From: an uncultured Bacteroidota bacterium
GTDB lineage: Bacteria > Bacteroidota > Bacteroidia > Flavobacteriales > Flavobacteriaceae
Assembly (NCBI GenBank): GCA_903879875.1
Contig: CAIRNC010000331.1
Coordinates: 1-9,137 of the forward strand
Reading direction: 5' to 3'
Length of the DNA: 9,137 nt
The notes under the pieces are model-generated. The model was given only the letters and a program-made list of their open reading frames with translations, did no database searches and was not told the origin of the DNA. The number at the start of each line of letters is the position of its first letter. Positions within the stretch are counted from its first letter, which is position 1. The position numbers and the translations under genes are program-made. This document shows, piece after piece, positions 1 to 5,329 of this stretch.

Positions 1-456
1 ATCATCAGATATAAACCCATTAGTTTCTGCAATCTTATTCCAAGTTTCTTTTTTAAATGACCAAACAGAAATTTTATTCCACCAACCTTCATTTGTTCGA
101 GAAAAAACTAAAATTTCATTTGAGTTGTCATTATCAATATCTTCAGTTTTTGCAACAACAATTCCTAAACTTTGAACATTACTTATCTTTGGAATATGAT
201 TTTTAAATTCAATATTAATATTACAATTATTTTTTCCACACTCAATTTCATTTGTTTCAATATTCCATTTGTAATTTACAAATGCAGTATCATTAACTTT
301 ATCATTATCAATATCTCCAACAAAATATTTTCGGTTTTCTGTTTTGATTTTCTTATGAATTGACTTTTCAATTTTCGAGTTTTTCGAAATGCTTTTTTTA
401 GTTTTAGTTTCACAACTATAAACGACCAAAAGCAAAATTAGGAATCTGATTTTCAT
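1..456 (-). CDS. Putative lipoprotein with Asp-rich FG-GAP/VCBS-like repeats (3' end outside window)
   Basis: The reverse strand is open from an ATG at 456-454 to the window edge (152 codons, no stop), so only the N-terminal part is seen. The protein begins MKIRFLILLLVVYSC: a short basic start, a hydrophobic core and a lipobox-like VYSC with Cys15, as expected of a Bacteroidota lipoprotein exported and lipidated at that cysteine. After a Lys/Ser-rich linker (residues 16-44) come two related segments, GDIDNDKVNDTAFV (about 47-60) and EDIDNDNSNEILVF (about 109-122). These resemble the calcium-binding DxDxDxxxD loops of FG-GAP/VCBS beta-propeller repeats, followed by a hydrophobic strand. The second leads into a Trp-rich stretch (GWWNK, SVWSF) typical of propeller blades. 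It is divergent from ssb. Exported lipoprotein is well supported; the repeat assignment is inference and the function is unknown. Confidence 0.72.
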   Translation of the reverse strand, partial: MKIRFLILLLVVYSCETKTKKSISKNSKIEKSIHKKIKTENRKYFVGDIDNDKVNDTAFVNYKWNIETNEIECGKNNCNINIEFKNHIPKISNVQSLGIVVAKTEDIDNDNSNEILVFSRTNEGWWNKISVWSFKKETWNKIAETNGFISDD

Positions 457-624
457 AATTATGTTTACGTTTTTTCTGCATTACATCAAATTGCTACCAT
501 CGCCCTACTCTACCAAGTTAATTTATATTATCATCCAAACCCAAAACATTCATTTATTTTTCTTGCGCCATTGTAAACACAAAATGCTTTAAAATCAGTC
601 AAATATAAATAAAAATTTCCAATT

Positions 625-671
625 ACAAACGGTTACAAACAACTACAACCGAAAGTAAGCAGTTAACAACC
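625..671. promoter_or_regulatory. Helically phased ACAA(A/C)C boxes, candidate operator upstream of ssb
   Basis: ACAAAC occurs at 625-630 and 635-640, and ACAACC at 645-650 and 666-671. The start-to-start spacings are 10, 10 and 21 bp, so all four lie on about the same face of the helix. The last two sit within a longer shared 9-mer, ACAACCGAA. The cluster ends 23 bp before the candidate -7 element of ssb, where an activator or repressor would bind. The spacing is seen directly; the function is inference, and the AT/CA-rich background makes chance similarity possible. Confidence 0.3.
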
Positions 672-693
672 GAATAAAATTTGGATATCGCCG

Positions 694-701
694 CATCTTT
701 G
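694..701 (+). promoter_or_regulatory. Candidate -7 promoter element for ssb
   Basis: CATCTTTG followed by CC differs by one base from the Bacteroidota -7 consensus TAnnTTTG. Transcription would start near 707-710, giving an ssb leader of about 90 nt. There is no TTG at the expected -33 distance; the nearest, at 681-683, is only 10 bp upstream. The call is therefore weak unless an activator compensates. Confidence 0.35.
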
Positions 702-797
702 CCCTGTCGAAATCAAACAAATGCAATTTCAATAGCAATAGCAAATGTCAATTTCAATAAAAAAAATAAATATAATAACAATTAAATTTTAAACGCC

Positions 798-1130
798 ATG
801 AATGCAATGAAAAACAGAGTACAGTTGATTGGAAACGTAGGAAACGATCCAGAAATCAAAACCTTCGACGGAGGAAAAAAAGTAGCCAACTTAACTATCG
901 CTACACACGATAGTTTCAAAAACGAAAAAGGCGAAAAAGTAGAACAAACCGAGTGGCACAAAGTAGTAGCTTGGGGAAAAACTGCCGAAATCATTGAAAA
1001 ATATGTCACCAAAGGCAAAGAAGTGGCTATTGAAGGCAAACTAACCCACAGAAGCTATGACGATAAAAATGGCGAAAAACGCTATATCACCGAAGTAGTA
1101 GTGAGCGAGTTGTTGATGCTTGGAAAGTAG
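798..1130 (+). CDS. ssb: Single-stranded DNA-binding protein, short form without acidic tail
   Basis: The 110-residue protein is a single OB-fold SSB domain. Residues 5-20 (KNRVQLIGNVGNDPEI) are the first strands, 29-36 (VANLTIAT) the core, and 52-60 (EWHKVVAWG) plus 69-84 (YVTKGKEVAIEGKLTH) the typical SSB signature regions. It ends at LLMLGK directly after the last strand of the fold. It therefore lacks the disordered linker and the acidic C-terminal tip (DDDIPF-like) through which SSB recruits repair and replication partners. It should still bind ssDNA, but may not act as an interaction hub. Many Flavobacteriaceae, as I recall, carry such a short paralog beside a full-length SSB. The start at 798 is chosen because MNAMKN matches family N-termini; ATG 807 is the alternative. 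It likely shares a transcript with the HRDC gene 22 bp downstream. Confidence 0.93.
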   Translation: MNAMKNRVQLIGNVGNDPEIKTFDGGKKVANLTIATHDSFKNEKGEKVEQTEWHKVVAWGKTAEIIEKYVTKGKEVAIEGKLTHRSYDDKNGEKRYITEVVVSELLMLGK

Positions 1131-1152
1131 TAAATTTTAAAAGCTATCAGCA

Positions 1153-1593
1153 ATGAATATTAAAGTATTTAACATTCGTCTTTCTAAAGAGCATTGCAAC
1201 AGTGATCAAGAAAAAATGAATTCGTTTCTAAATAATGTTGATGTAAAATTAACTTCAACAAATTTTGTAACGACAGGTACGGTAGATTATTGGTCAGCAG
1301 TTGTGTTTTTTGAACCTAAAAAAAATACAAGTTCAAAACAAGAAACAAAATTTTCTGAGGTTGATTTATTGCCAGACGAAATCATAAAGTTTAAAGCATT
1401 ACGAAATTGGAGAAATGATTTAGCAGAGAAATTAGGTTGGTCTTCGTTTAGAATTTGTCATAATTCACACCTAATTTCAATTGCTAAAGTGAACCCTAAA
1501 ACTATAGAAGAATTAGGAGCAATTTCAAATTTCGGTAATATAAGAACTGAAAAATATGGTGATGATATAATTTCACTATTGAATGATTTATAG
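1153..1593 (+). CDS. Small HRDC-domain protein of unknown role
   Basis: The 146-residue product has two parts. Residues 1-57 (MNIKVFNIRL..., FLNNVDVKL, YWSAVVFFEP) look like a small alpha/beta domain, and a Ser/Lys/Glu-rich linker covers 58-70. Residues about 73-146 match the helical HRDC fold (helicase and RNase D C-terminal): FKALRNWRNDLAEKLGW, then HLISIAKVNPKTIEELGAI, then a hairpin-like FGNIRTEKYGDDII. HRDC domains bind single-stranded or structured nucleic acid. Stand-alone proteins with this arrangement (short N-terminal strand domain plus HRDC) are known as accessory genes beside some diversity-generating retroelement reverse transcriptases, and also occur alone. No reverse transcriptase or template repeat is visible here. 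Placement 22 bp after ssb, with a shared terminator, suggests cotranscription and a role on ssDNA, which is inference. Codons look more AT-rich than in ssb. Confidence 0.75.
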   Translation: MNIKVFNIRLSKEHCNSDQEKMNSFLNNVDVKLTSTNFVTTGTVDYWSAVVFFEPKKNTSSKQETKFSEVDLLPDEIIKFKALRNWRNDLAEKLGWSSFRICHNSHLISIAKVNPKTIEELGAISNFGNIRTEKYGDDIISLLNDL

Positions 1594-1619
1594 GAATTAA
1601 ATAACATGACTGTTTTAGT

Positions 1620-1667
1620 AAGTCGCAGTTTGCAAAACCATTAGGTCTGTAAACTGCGACTTTTTTG
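1620..1667 (+). terminator. Strong intrinsic terminator of the ssb-HRDC unit
   Basis: AGTCGCAGTTT at 1621-1631 pairs perfectly with AAACTGCGACT at 1651-1661. The stem extends outward by A1620-T1662 and inward through G1632-T1650 (wobble), C1633-G1649 and A1634-T1648. The loop can form a further 3-bp helix (ACC 1637-1639 with GGT 1644-1646). A run of six T (1661-1666) follows the stem, as in a Rho-independent terminator. It lies 27 bp past the HRDC stop codon. Confidence 0.9.
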
Positions 1668-1726
1668 TATGAAATTAGGATGTTGAAGAAATGAATAAAT
1701 TAAACGGAATAGAATTCCTTTTTCAA

Positions 1727-1734
1727 TATCTTTG
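1727..1734 (+). promoter_or_regulatory. Candidate -7 promoter element for the deacetylase gene
   Basis: TATCTTTG followed by GG is a perfect match to the Bacteroidota TAnnTTTG box. It lies 70 bp upstream of the deacetylase ATG and after the preceding terminator, where a new promoter is needed. No TTG is found 17-21 bp further upstream, so support rests on the -7 box alone. Confidence 0.4.
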
Positions 1735-1804
1735 GGATTCTATTTTAAATTTGAAATAAAAGCGTAATAATTTTATAAAGAAAGTCATAGACTACAATTT
1801 TCAG

Positions 1805-2443
1805 ATGAAATTCTATTGGGTAAAAACGCATTGGCTTATTAAAAAATGGTTTTCTAACTACGTTTGGGACCTCCCAAACCATGAAAAAATAGTATATCTG
1901 ACTTTTGATGATGGCCCAACTCCTGAAATTACCGATTGGACTTTGGAAGCATTAGAAAAGTATGATTTCAAAGCTACTTTTTTTTGCATTGGCAATAACA
2001 TTCAAAAAAATCCAACGCTATTTCAAAAAATCATTGAAAGCGGTCATGCAGTAGCCAATCACACCTTCAATCATCTTAATGGATGGGAAACCAACAATCA
2101 AAAATACCTAGAAAATATAAGCCTTTGTGAAGATGAAATAGCTTCATTCAAACACCAATCTTCAAAATTATTTCGCCCGCCTTACGGCAAAATACGCAGC
2201 AAACAAGCAAATGAAATAAGAAATAGGGGATACAAAATAATAATGTGGGACGTTTTGAGTGCCGATTTTGACACGACTATTCCGCCTGAAAAATGTCTAG
2301 AAAACGTCATTACAAACGTGCAATCTGGTAGTGTAATTGTTTTTCACGACAGTGTAAAAGCCTTTAAAAATCTATCCTATACGTTGCCTATCGTTTTAGA
2401 CTTTTTAGATAAAAACGGATTTCAATGCAAAACGATTGCATAA
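1805..2443 (+). CDS. Polysaccharide deacetylase family protein (NodB homology domain, CE4-like)
   Basis: The 212-residue protein is almost entirely a NodB domain, the metal-dependent fold that removes N- or O-acetyl groups from chitooligosaccharides, peptidoglycan or related polymers. All five CE4 motifs are visible: TFDDGP at 33-38 (D35 candidate catalytic base, D36 metal ligand), HTFNH at 86-90 (both His as metal ligands), RPPYG at 124-128, WDVLSAD at 148-154 and IVFHDS at 178-183 (His181). The active site therefore appears intact. The first 27 residues are Trp/Lys-rich with no signal peptide or clear membrane helix, so export is not shown by the sequence and the substrate is unknown. It probably has its own promoter near 1727. 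Its stop codon abuts the stop codon of the opposing rnhA with no gap. Confidence 0.9.
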   Translation: MKFYWVKTHWLIKKWFSNYVWDLPNHEKIVYLTFDDGPTPEITDWTLEALEKYDFKATFFCIGNNIQKNPTLFQKIIESGHAVANHTFNHLNGWETNNQKYLENISLCEDEIASFKHQSSKLFRPPYGKIRSKQANEIRNRGYKIIMWDVLSADFDTTIPPEKCLENVITNVQSGSVIVFHDSVKAFKNLSYTLPIVLDFLDKNGFQCKTIA

Positions 2444-2923
2444 TCAGAGTAATTTTTGGTCCTCTTTTTCGTAGAAAGCATCAATCGAAAGCTTTGGTTG
2501 CATCGAAGCCATAACGGCTAGTTCGTCACAACGCTCGTTTTGAGGATGATTATTGTGGCCTTTGATCCATTTAAAATCAACTTGATGTTTGCGATAAATC
2601 ATCAAAAAACGCTTCCATAAATCCGGATTTTTCTTACCTACAAATCCTTTTTTCTCCCATCCAAAAACCCATTTTTTCAGCACAGAATCGACTACATATT
2701 TAGAGTCCGAAACCACAAGCACTTTACTATTAGGGTTTTTCAATTTTTCGAGACCAACAATTACGGCAAGCAATTCCATACGATTGTTGGTTGTATGTCG
2801 AAAACCTTCGTAAAATTCTTTTTTGTAAGGCGTTCCTACCAACTCCATGACTACTCCATAACCGCCCTTGCCAGGGTTTCCTTTGGCTGCTCCGTCGGTA
2901 AATATTTGTATGTCGTAGGTCAA
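2444..2923 (-). CDS. rnhA: Ribonuclease HI, non-ATG (TTG) start
   Basis: The 159-residue protein matches RNase HI, which cleaves RNA in RNA-DNA hybrids (R-loops, primers). The metal-binding DEDD set is intact: D10 in TDGAAKGNPG, E50 in NNRMEL, D73 in SDSKYV and D133 in NERCDELA, with the conserved His123 in KGHNNHPQNE. Residues 85-100 (WVFGWEKKGFVGKKNP) correspond to the basic protrusion that grips the hybrid. The start must be non-ATG: in this frame the codons upstream of D10 run TAA (2929-2927), ATT, TTG (2923-2921), and the first in-frame ATG is residue 26, which would lose D10. TTG overlaps the purN stop as TTGA, so translation is probably coupled to purN by termination and reinitiation. 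It ends tail to tail against the deacetylase gene. Confidence 0.93.
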   Translation of the reverse strand: MTYDIQIFTDGAAKGNPGKGGYGVVMELVGTPYKKEFYEGFRHTTNNRMELLAVIVGLEKLKNPNSKVLVVSDSKYVVDSVLKKWVFGWEKKGFVGKKNPDLWKRFLMIYRKHQVDFKWIKGHNNHPQNERCDELAVMASMQPKLSIDAFYEKEDQKLL

Positions 2924-3489
2924 AATTTAGAATTTAAAAATGTATCGACCACTGTTGGGAAATGCTTTTGTTCGAGTTCGTGAATTTTTTGAGCAATTTC
3001 TTCCGCTGATTTGCAATCGGAAATGGCTACTTTTTCTTGAAATATAATATTGCCTTCATCATAATTCTCATTTACATAATGAATGGTGATGCCCGTTTCG
3101 GGTTCCTTGTTTTCCAAAACCGCTTGATGTACATGCATGCCATACATGCCTTTGCCTCCATATTTTGGCAACAACGCAGGATGAATGTTTAAAATGGAAT
3201 TCGGATAATGTTGTATGAATTCTTTCGGAAATTGCAATAGAAACCCGGCCAAAACAATACAATCAGGGCTATAGGATTGTAGTTTTTGCAAAACATCTCC
3301 ATTGTTCAATGCTGATTTTGTGAAAATTTCTGTAGGTACTTGAAGCTTTTTGGCTCTTTCTAAAACTTTAGCATTCGGATTGTTACAAAAAACAGCTACC
3401 ACTTTTGCAGTCTTTGTAGCATTGAAAAACAATATGATATTTTCGGCATTTGTGCCCGAACCCGAGGCAAATAGTACAATGTTTTTCAT
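2920..3489 (-). CDS. purN: Phosphoribosylglycinamide formyltransferase (GART)
   Basis: The 189-residue protein catalyses the third step of purine synthesis, moving a formyl group from 10-formyl-tetrahydrofolate to glycinamide ribonucleotide. Visible signatures are the phosphate-binding loop ASGSGTNAENI (8-18), the strand DCIVLAGFL (76-84), the catalytic segment ILNIHPALLPKYGGKGMYG (99-117) with N101 and H103, and YDEGNIIFQ (143-151) with D144, giving the full Asn-His-Asp triad. Length is typical of bacterial PurN. It is the first gene of a two-gene reverse unit with rnhA, with a 4-bp TTGA overlap. It is divergent from acpP across 161 bp. No convincing TAnnTTTG element is seen for this strand; the nearest is a T-rich tract before TG near 3510. 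Confidence 0.96.
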   Translation of the reverse strand: MKNIVLFASGSGTNAENIILFFNATKTAKVVAVFCNNPNAKVLERAKKLQVPTEIFTKSALNNGDVLQKLQSYSPDCIVLAGFLLQFPKEFIQHYPNSILNIHPALLPKYGGKGMYGMHVHQAVLENKEPETGITIHYVNENYDEGNIIFQEKVAISDCKSAEEIAQKIHELEQKHFPTVVDTFLNSKF

Positions 3490-3570
3490 TTGAAATAAAA
3501 AAAGTTACACAAAAAAAGGAATAATAAATAGATTAAAGAAGCCTTTGTGAAATTAATTTTATAATTTAGT

Positions 3571-3591
3571 GGTTTATTTATTAACTAAACC
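3571..3591. promoter_or_regulatory. Inverted repeat abutting the acpP promoter, candidate operator
   Basis: GGTTTA (3571-3576) is the exact reverse complement of TAAACC (3586-3591), with a 9-bp spacer. An overlapping dyad TTTAGT / ACTAAA also exists at 3565-3570 and 3584-3589. The 21-bp palindrome ends one base before the TTG -33 element of acpP and lies in the purN-acpP divergent region, a position suited to a dimeric regulator. The dyad is seen directly; the regulatory role is inference. Confidence 0.35.
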
Positions 3592-3592
3592 G

Positions 3593-3621
3593 TTGTTTTA
3601 AAATAAAGTTTTTTATTTTTG
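3593..3621 (+). promoter_or_regulatory. Bacteroidota-type promoter of acpP
   Basis: TTG at 3593-3595 (-33) and TATTTTTG at 3614-3621 (-7, perfect TAnnTTTG) are separated by 18 bp, matching the sigma-ABfr consensus. Transcription would begin near 3627, leaving a leader of about 24 nt. The leader is A/T-rich with no Shine-Dalgarno site, as usual for this phylum. Confidence 0.85.
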
Positions 3622-3650
3622 CCAACAAATTAAATTTAAAATTAAAGATT

Positions 3651-3887
3651 ATGTCAGACATTGCATCAAGAGTTAAAGCTATTATCGTAGACAAATTAGG
3701 CGTTGACGAAAATGAAGTTGTGCTAGAAGCAAGCTTCACCAATGATTTAGGAGCAGATTCATTAGATACTGTTGAGCTAATTATGGAATTCGAAAAAGAA
3801 TTTGATATCCAAATTCCAGACGACCAAGCCGAAAATATTGCTACAGTAGGTCAAGCTATTTCTTATATCGAAGAAGCTAAAAAATAA
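3651..3887 (+). CDS. acpP: Acyl carrier protein
   Basis: This 78-residue acidic protein carries growing acyl chains in type II fatty-acid synthesis as thioesters on a 4'-phosphopantetheine arm. The attachment site is Ser37 in GADSLDTVELIMEFEKEF, the canonical DSL motif at the start of helix II. The four-helix layout is clear: residues 3-16, 37-51, a short helix around 57-61 and 65-75. Length and sequence are typical, with no tail or fusion. It has a strong promoter (3593-3621), and a hairpin (3895-3926) 8 bp after the stop probably ends a large share of transcripts, so AcpP can be made in excess of FabF. fabF follows 181 bp downstream on the same strand. Confidence 0.98.
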   Translation: MSDIASRVKAIIVDKLGVDENEVVLEASFTNDLGADSLDTVELIMEFEKEFDIQIPDDQAENIATVGQAISYIEEAKK

Positions 3888-3894
3888 TAAAATA

Positions 3895-3937
3895 GCACCC
3901 GCATCCATTTTTTTGTATGCGGGTGTATTATTATTTA
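3895..3937 (+). terminator. Hairpin terminator or attenuator after acpP
   Basis: CACCCGCAT (3896-3904) pairs perfectly with ATGCGGGTG (3917-3925), with a 12-nt loop and a G3895-T3926 wobble below. The tail 3926-3937 is U-rich but broken by A (TATTATTATTTA), so termination may be partial. This would fit high acpP and lower fabF expression from one promoter. Confidence 0.75.
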
Positions 3938-3984
3938 TACTATTTAACATCCGATTGAAATCCAATCATCACTATAATTTATTG

Positions 3985-4035
3985 TAATACCTATGTCTTT
4001 TTATGATTTACACATAGAAGAAAGCATAGGTATTA
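3985..4035 (+). promoter_or_regulatory. fabF: Long nested hairpin in the fabF leader with alternative pairing
   Basis: TAATACCTATG (3985-3995) pairs with CATAGGTATTA (4025-4035) over 11 perfect base pairs. Beyond a bulged T3996, CTTT (3997-4000) pairs with AAAG (4021-4024), and the inner TATG (4002-4005) pairs with CATA (4013-4016) around a 7-nt loop. A competing helix is possible: CTATGT (3991-3996) with ACATAG (4012-4017), which excludes the outer stem. The structure ends 33 bp before the fabF ATG and has no T-run, so it is not a terminator. Candidate roles are RNA regulation, RNase III processing or a protein-binding dyad. Confidence 0.55.
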
Positions 4036-4068
4036 TTAGTTTACATTGATAATTATAATACGATATAT

Positions 4069-5322
4069 ATGAAATTAAGGAGAGTTGTTGTTACAGGTTT
4101 AGGTGCGCTTACGCCTATTGGAAATACTGTCCAAGAGTATTGGAACGGACTTATAAACGGTGTGAGTGGAGCAGCTCCAATCACTTATTTTGATGCTTCA
4201 AAATTCAAAACACAATTTGCTTGTGAATTGAAAAATTTTGTAGTTGAAGATTTTTTAGACAGAAAAGAAGCTCGAAAAATGGATCGCTATACACAGTACG
4301 CCATGGTTTCATCTGATGAAGCCGTTCGAGATGCCAATTTTAATTTTGAAAAAATTGATAAAGACCGAGTTGGAGTTATATGGGGTTCCGGAATTGGAGG
4401 ATTAGAAACGTTTCAAAATGAAGTGTTAGAATTTTCTAAAGGTGATGGAACACCGCGTTTCAACCCCTTTTTTATTCCAAAAATGATTTCTGATATTGCA
4501 GCAGGACATATTTCTATAAAATATGGATTTAGAGGACCCAATTTTGCAACAGTATCGGCTTGTGCATCATCAACCAATGCCATTATTGACGCTTTCAATT
4601 ACATTCGTTTGGGTCATGCCGACGCGATGATAACTGGAGGTTCAGAAGCTGCAGTAACTATTGCAGGTATGGGAGGCTTTAATGCTATGCATGCTTTATC
4701 AACTAGAAACGACGATCCAAAAACAGCTTCTCGACCAATGGATGCTGACCGTGATGGTTTTGTTCTTGGAGAAGGAGCAGGCGCATTAGTTTTAGAGGAA
4801 TACGAACATGCTATTGCGCGTGGAGCGACTATTTATTGTGAAGTTGGCGGAGGCGGAATGTCTGCTGATGCCCATCATATTACAGCGCCTCATCCAGAAG
4901 GTTTAGGTGCGAAAAATGTAATGTTCAATTGTTTAAGAGATGCTGGACTTCAACCTACCGATGTTGATGGTGTAAACATGCACGGAACTTCAACTCCACT
5001 TGGAGATTTGGCGGAAAGTAAAGCTATTCAACATGTGTTTGGTGAACATGCTTATACTATGAATTTGAATTCAACCAAATCCATGACCGGTCATTTATTG
5101 GGTGCTGCTGGCGCCGTTGAAACCATTTCTTCTATTTTGGCTATAAAACATGGCATTATTCCACCGACAATCAATCATTTTACCGATGATGCAAATATAG
5201 ATTCTCGATTGAATTTTACATTTAATGTGGCGCAAAAAAGAGATGTAAAAGTGCTGATGAGCAACACTTTTGGATTTGGAGGTCACAACGCTTGCGTCTT
5301 GGTTAAAAAATTAGAATTATAA
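4069..5322 (+). CDS. fabF: 3-oxoacyl-[acyl-carrier-protein] synthase II (KAS II)
   Basis: The 417-residue protein condenses malonyl-ACP with acyl-ACP in the elongation cycle of type II fatty-acid synthesis, in the cytoplasm. It shows the two-lobed thiolase fold and the Cys-His-His triad: nucleophile C165 in TVSACASSTNAI, H305 in NMHGTSTPLGD and H342 in NSTKSMTGHLLGAAGA, with the conserved K337. The C-terminal Gly-rich loop NTFGFGGHNACVL (399-411), which gates the acyl pocket, is present. Length and N-terminus (MKLRRVVVTGLGALTPIG) are typical. It works on AcpP, encoded just upstream. No TAnnTTTG box was found between the acpP hairpin and this gene, so expression probably comes from read-through past that hairpin and through the structured leader at 3985-4035. 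rnc follows after 7 bp. Confidence 0.97.
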   Translation: MKLRRVVVTGLGALTPIGNTVQEYWNGLINGVSGAAPITYFDASKFKTQFACELKNFVVEDFLDRKEARKMDRYTQYAMVSSDEAVRDANFNFEKIDKDRVGVIWGSGIGGLETFQNEVLEFSKGDGTPRFNPFFIPKMISDIAAGHISIKYGFRGPNFATVSACASSTNAIIDAFNYIRLGHADAMITGGSEAAVTIAGMGGFNAMHALSTRNDDPKTASRPMDADRDGFVLGEGAGALVLEEYEHAIARGATIYCEVGGGGMSADAHHITAPHPEGLGAKNVMFNCLRDAGLQPTDVDGVNMHGTSTPLGDLAESKAIQHVFGEHAYTMNLNSTKSMTGHLLGAAGAVETISSILAIKHGIIPPTINHFTDDANIDSRLNFTFNVAQKRDVKVLMSNTFGFGGHNACVLVKKLEL

Positions 5323-5329
5323 TCTTTAG

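Larger units (their letters stand above)
457..797. other. Divergent intergenic region between the lipoprotein gene and ssb
   Basis: This is 341 bp with no credible ORF above short random frames. It contains phased ACAA(A/C)C boxes (625-671), a candidate -7 promoter element (694-701) and an 11-bp direct repeat CAATTTCAATA at 724-734 and 749-759, which flanks a small CAATAG microrepeat in the probable ssb leader. I could not identify a matching -7 element for the reverse-strand lipoprotein gene, nor any tRNA or recognised riboswitch. Confidence 0.6.

Noticed and set aside
724..759. Paired CAATTTCAATA repeats as a start of a CRISPR or integration repeat.
   Set aside because: There are only two copies of 11 bp in an AT-rich leader, with no regular array or flanking element.
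1606..1644. A 12-codon ORF (MTVLVSRSLQNH) running into the loop of the terminator at 1620-1667, resembling a leader peptide with attenuator.
   Set aside because: The hairpin sits after the HRDC gene and the next gene has its own candidate promoter beyond it. The peptide has no run of regulatory codons, and part of it is simply the terminator stem.
1691..1759. A 22-codon ORF (MNKLNGIEFLFQYLWDSILNLK) between the terminator and the deacetylase gene.
   Set aside because: It has no promoter or recognisable family, and it contains the candidate -7 element of the deacetylase. Chance is the simpler explanation.
2795..2983. Forward-strand ORF across the purN-rnhA junction and other antisense ORFs of 60-110 codons within ssb, fabF, rnc and pyk.
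   Set aside because: They lie wholly opposite well-supported genes, show no family motifs and have Cys/Ser/Phe-rich shadow composition.
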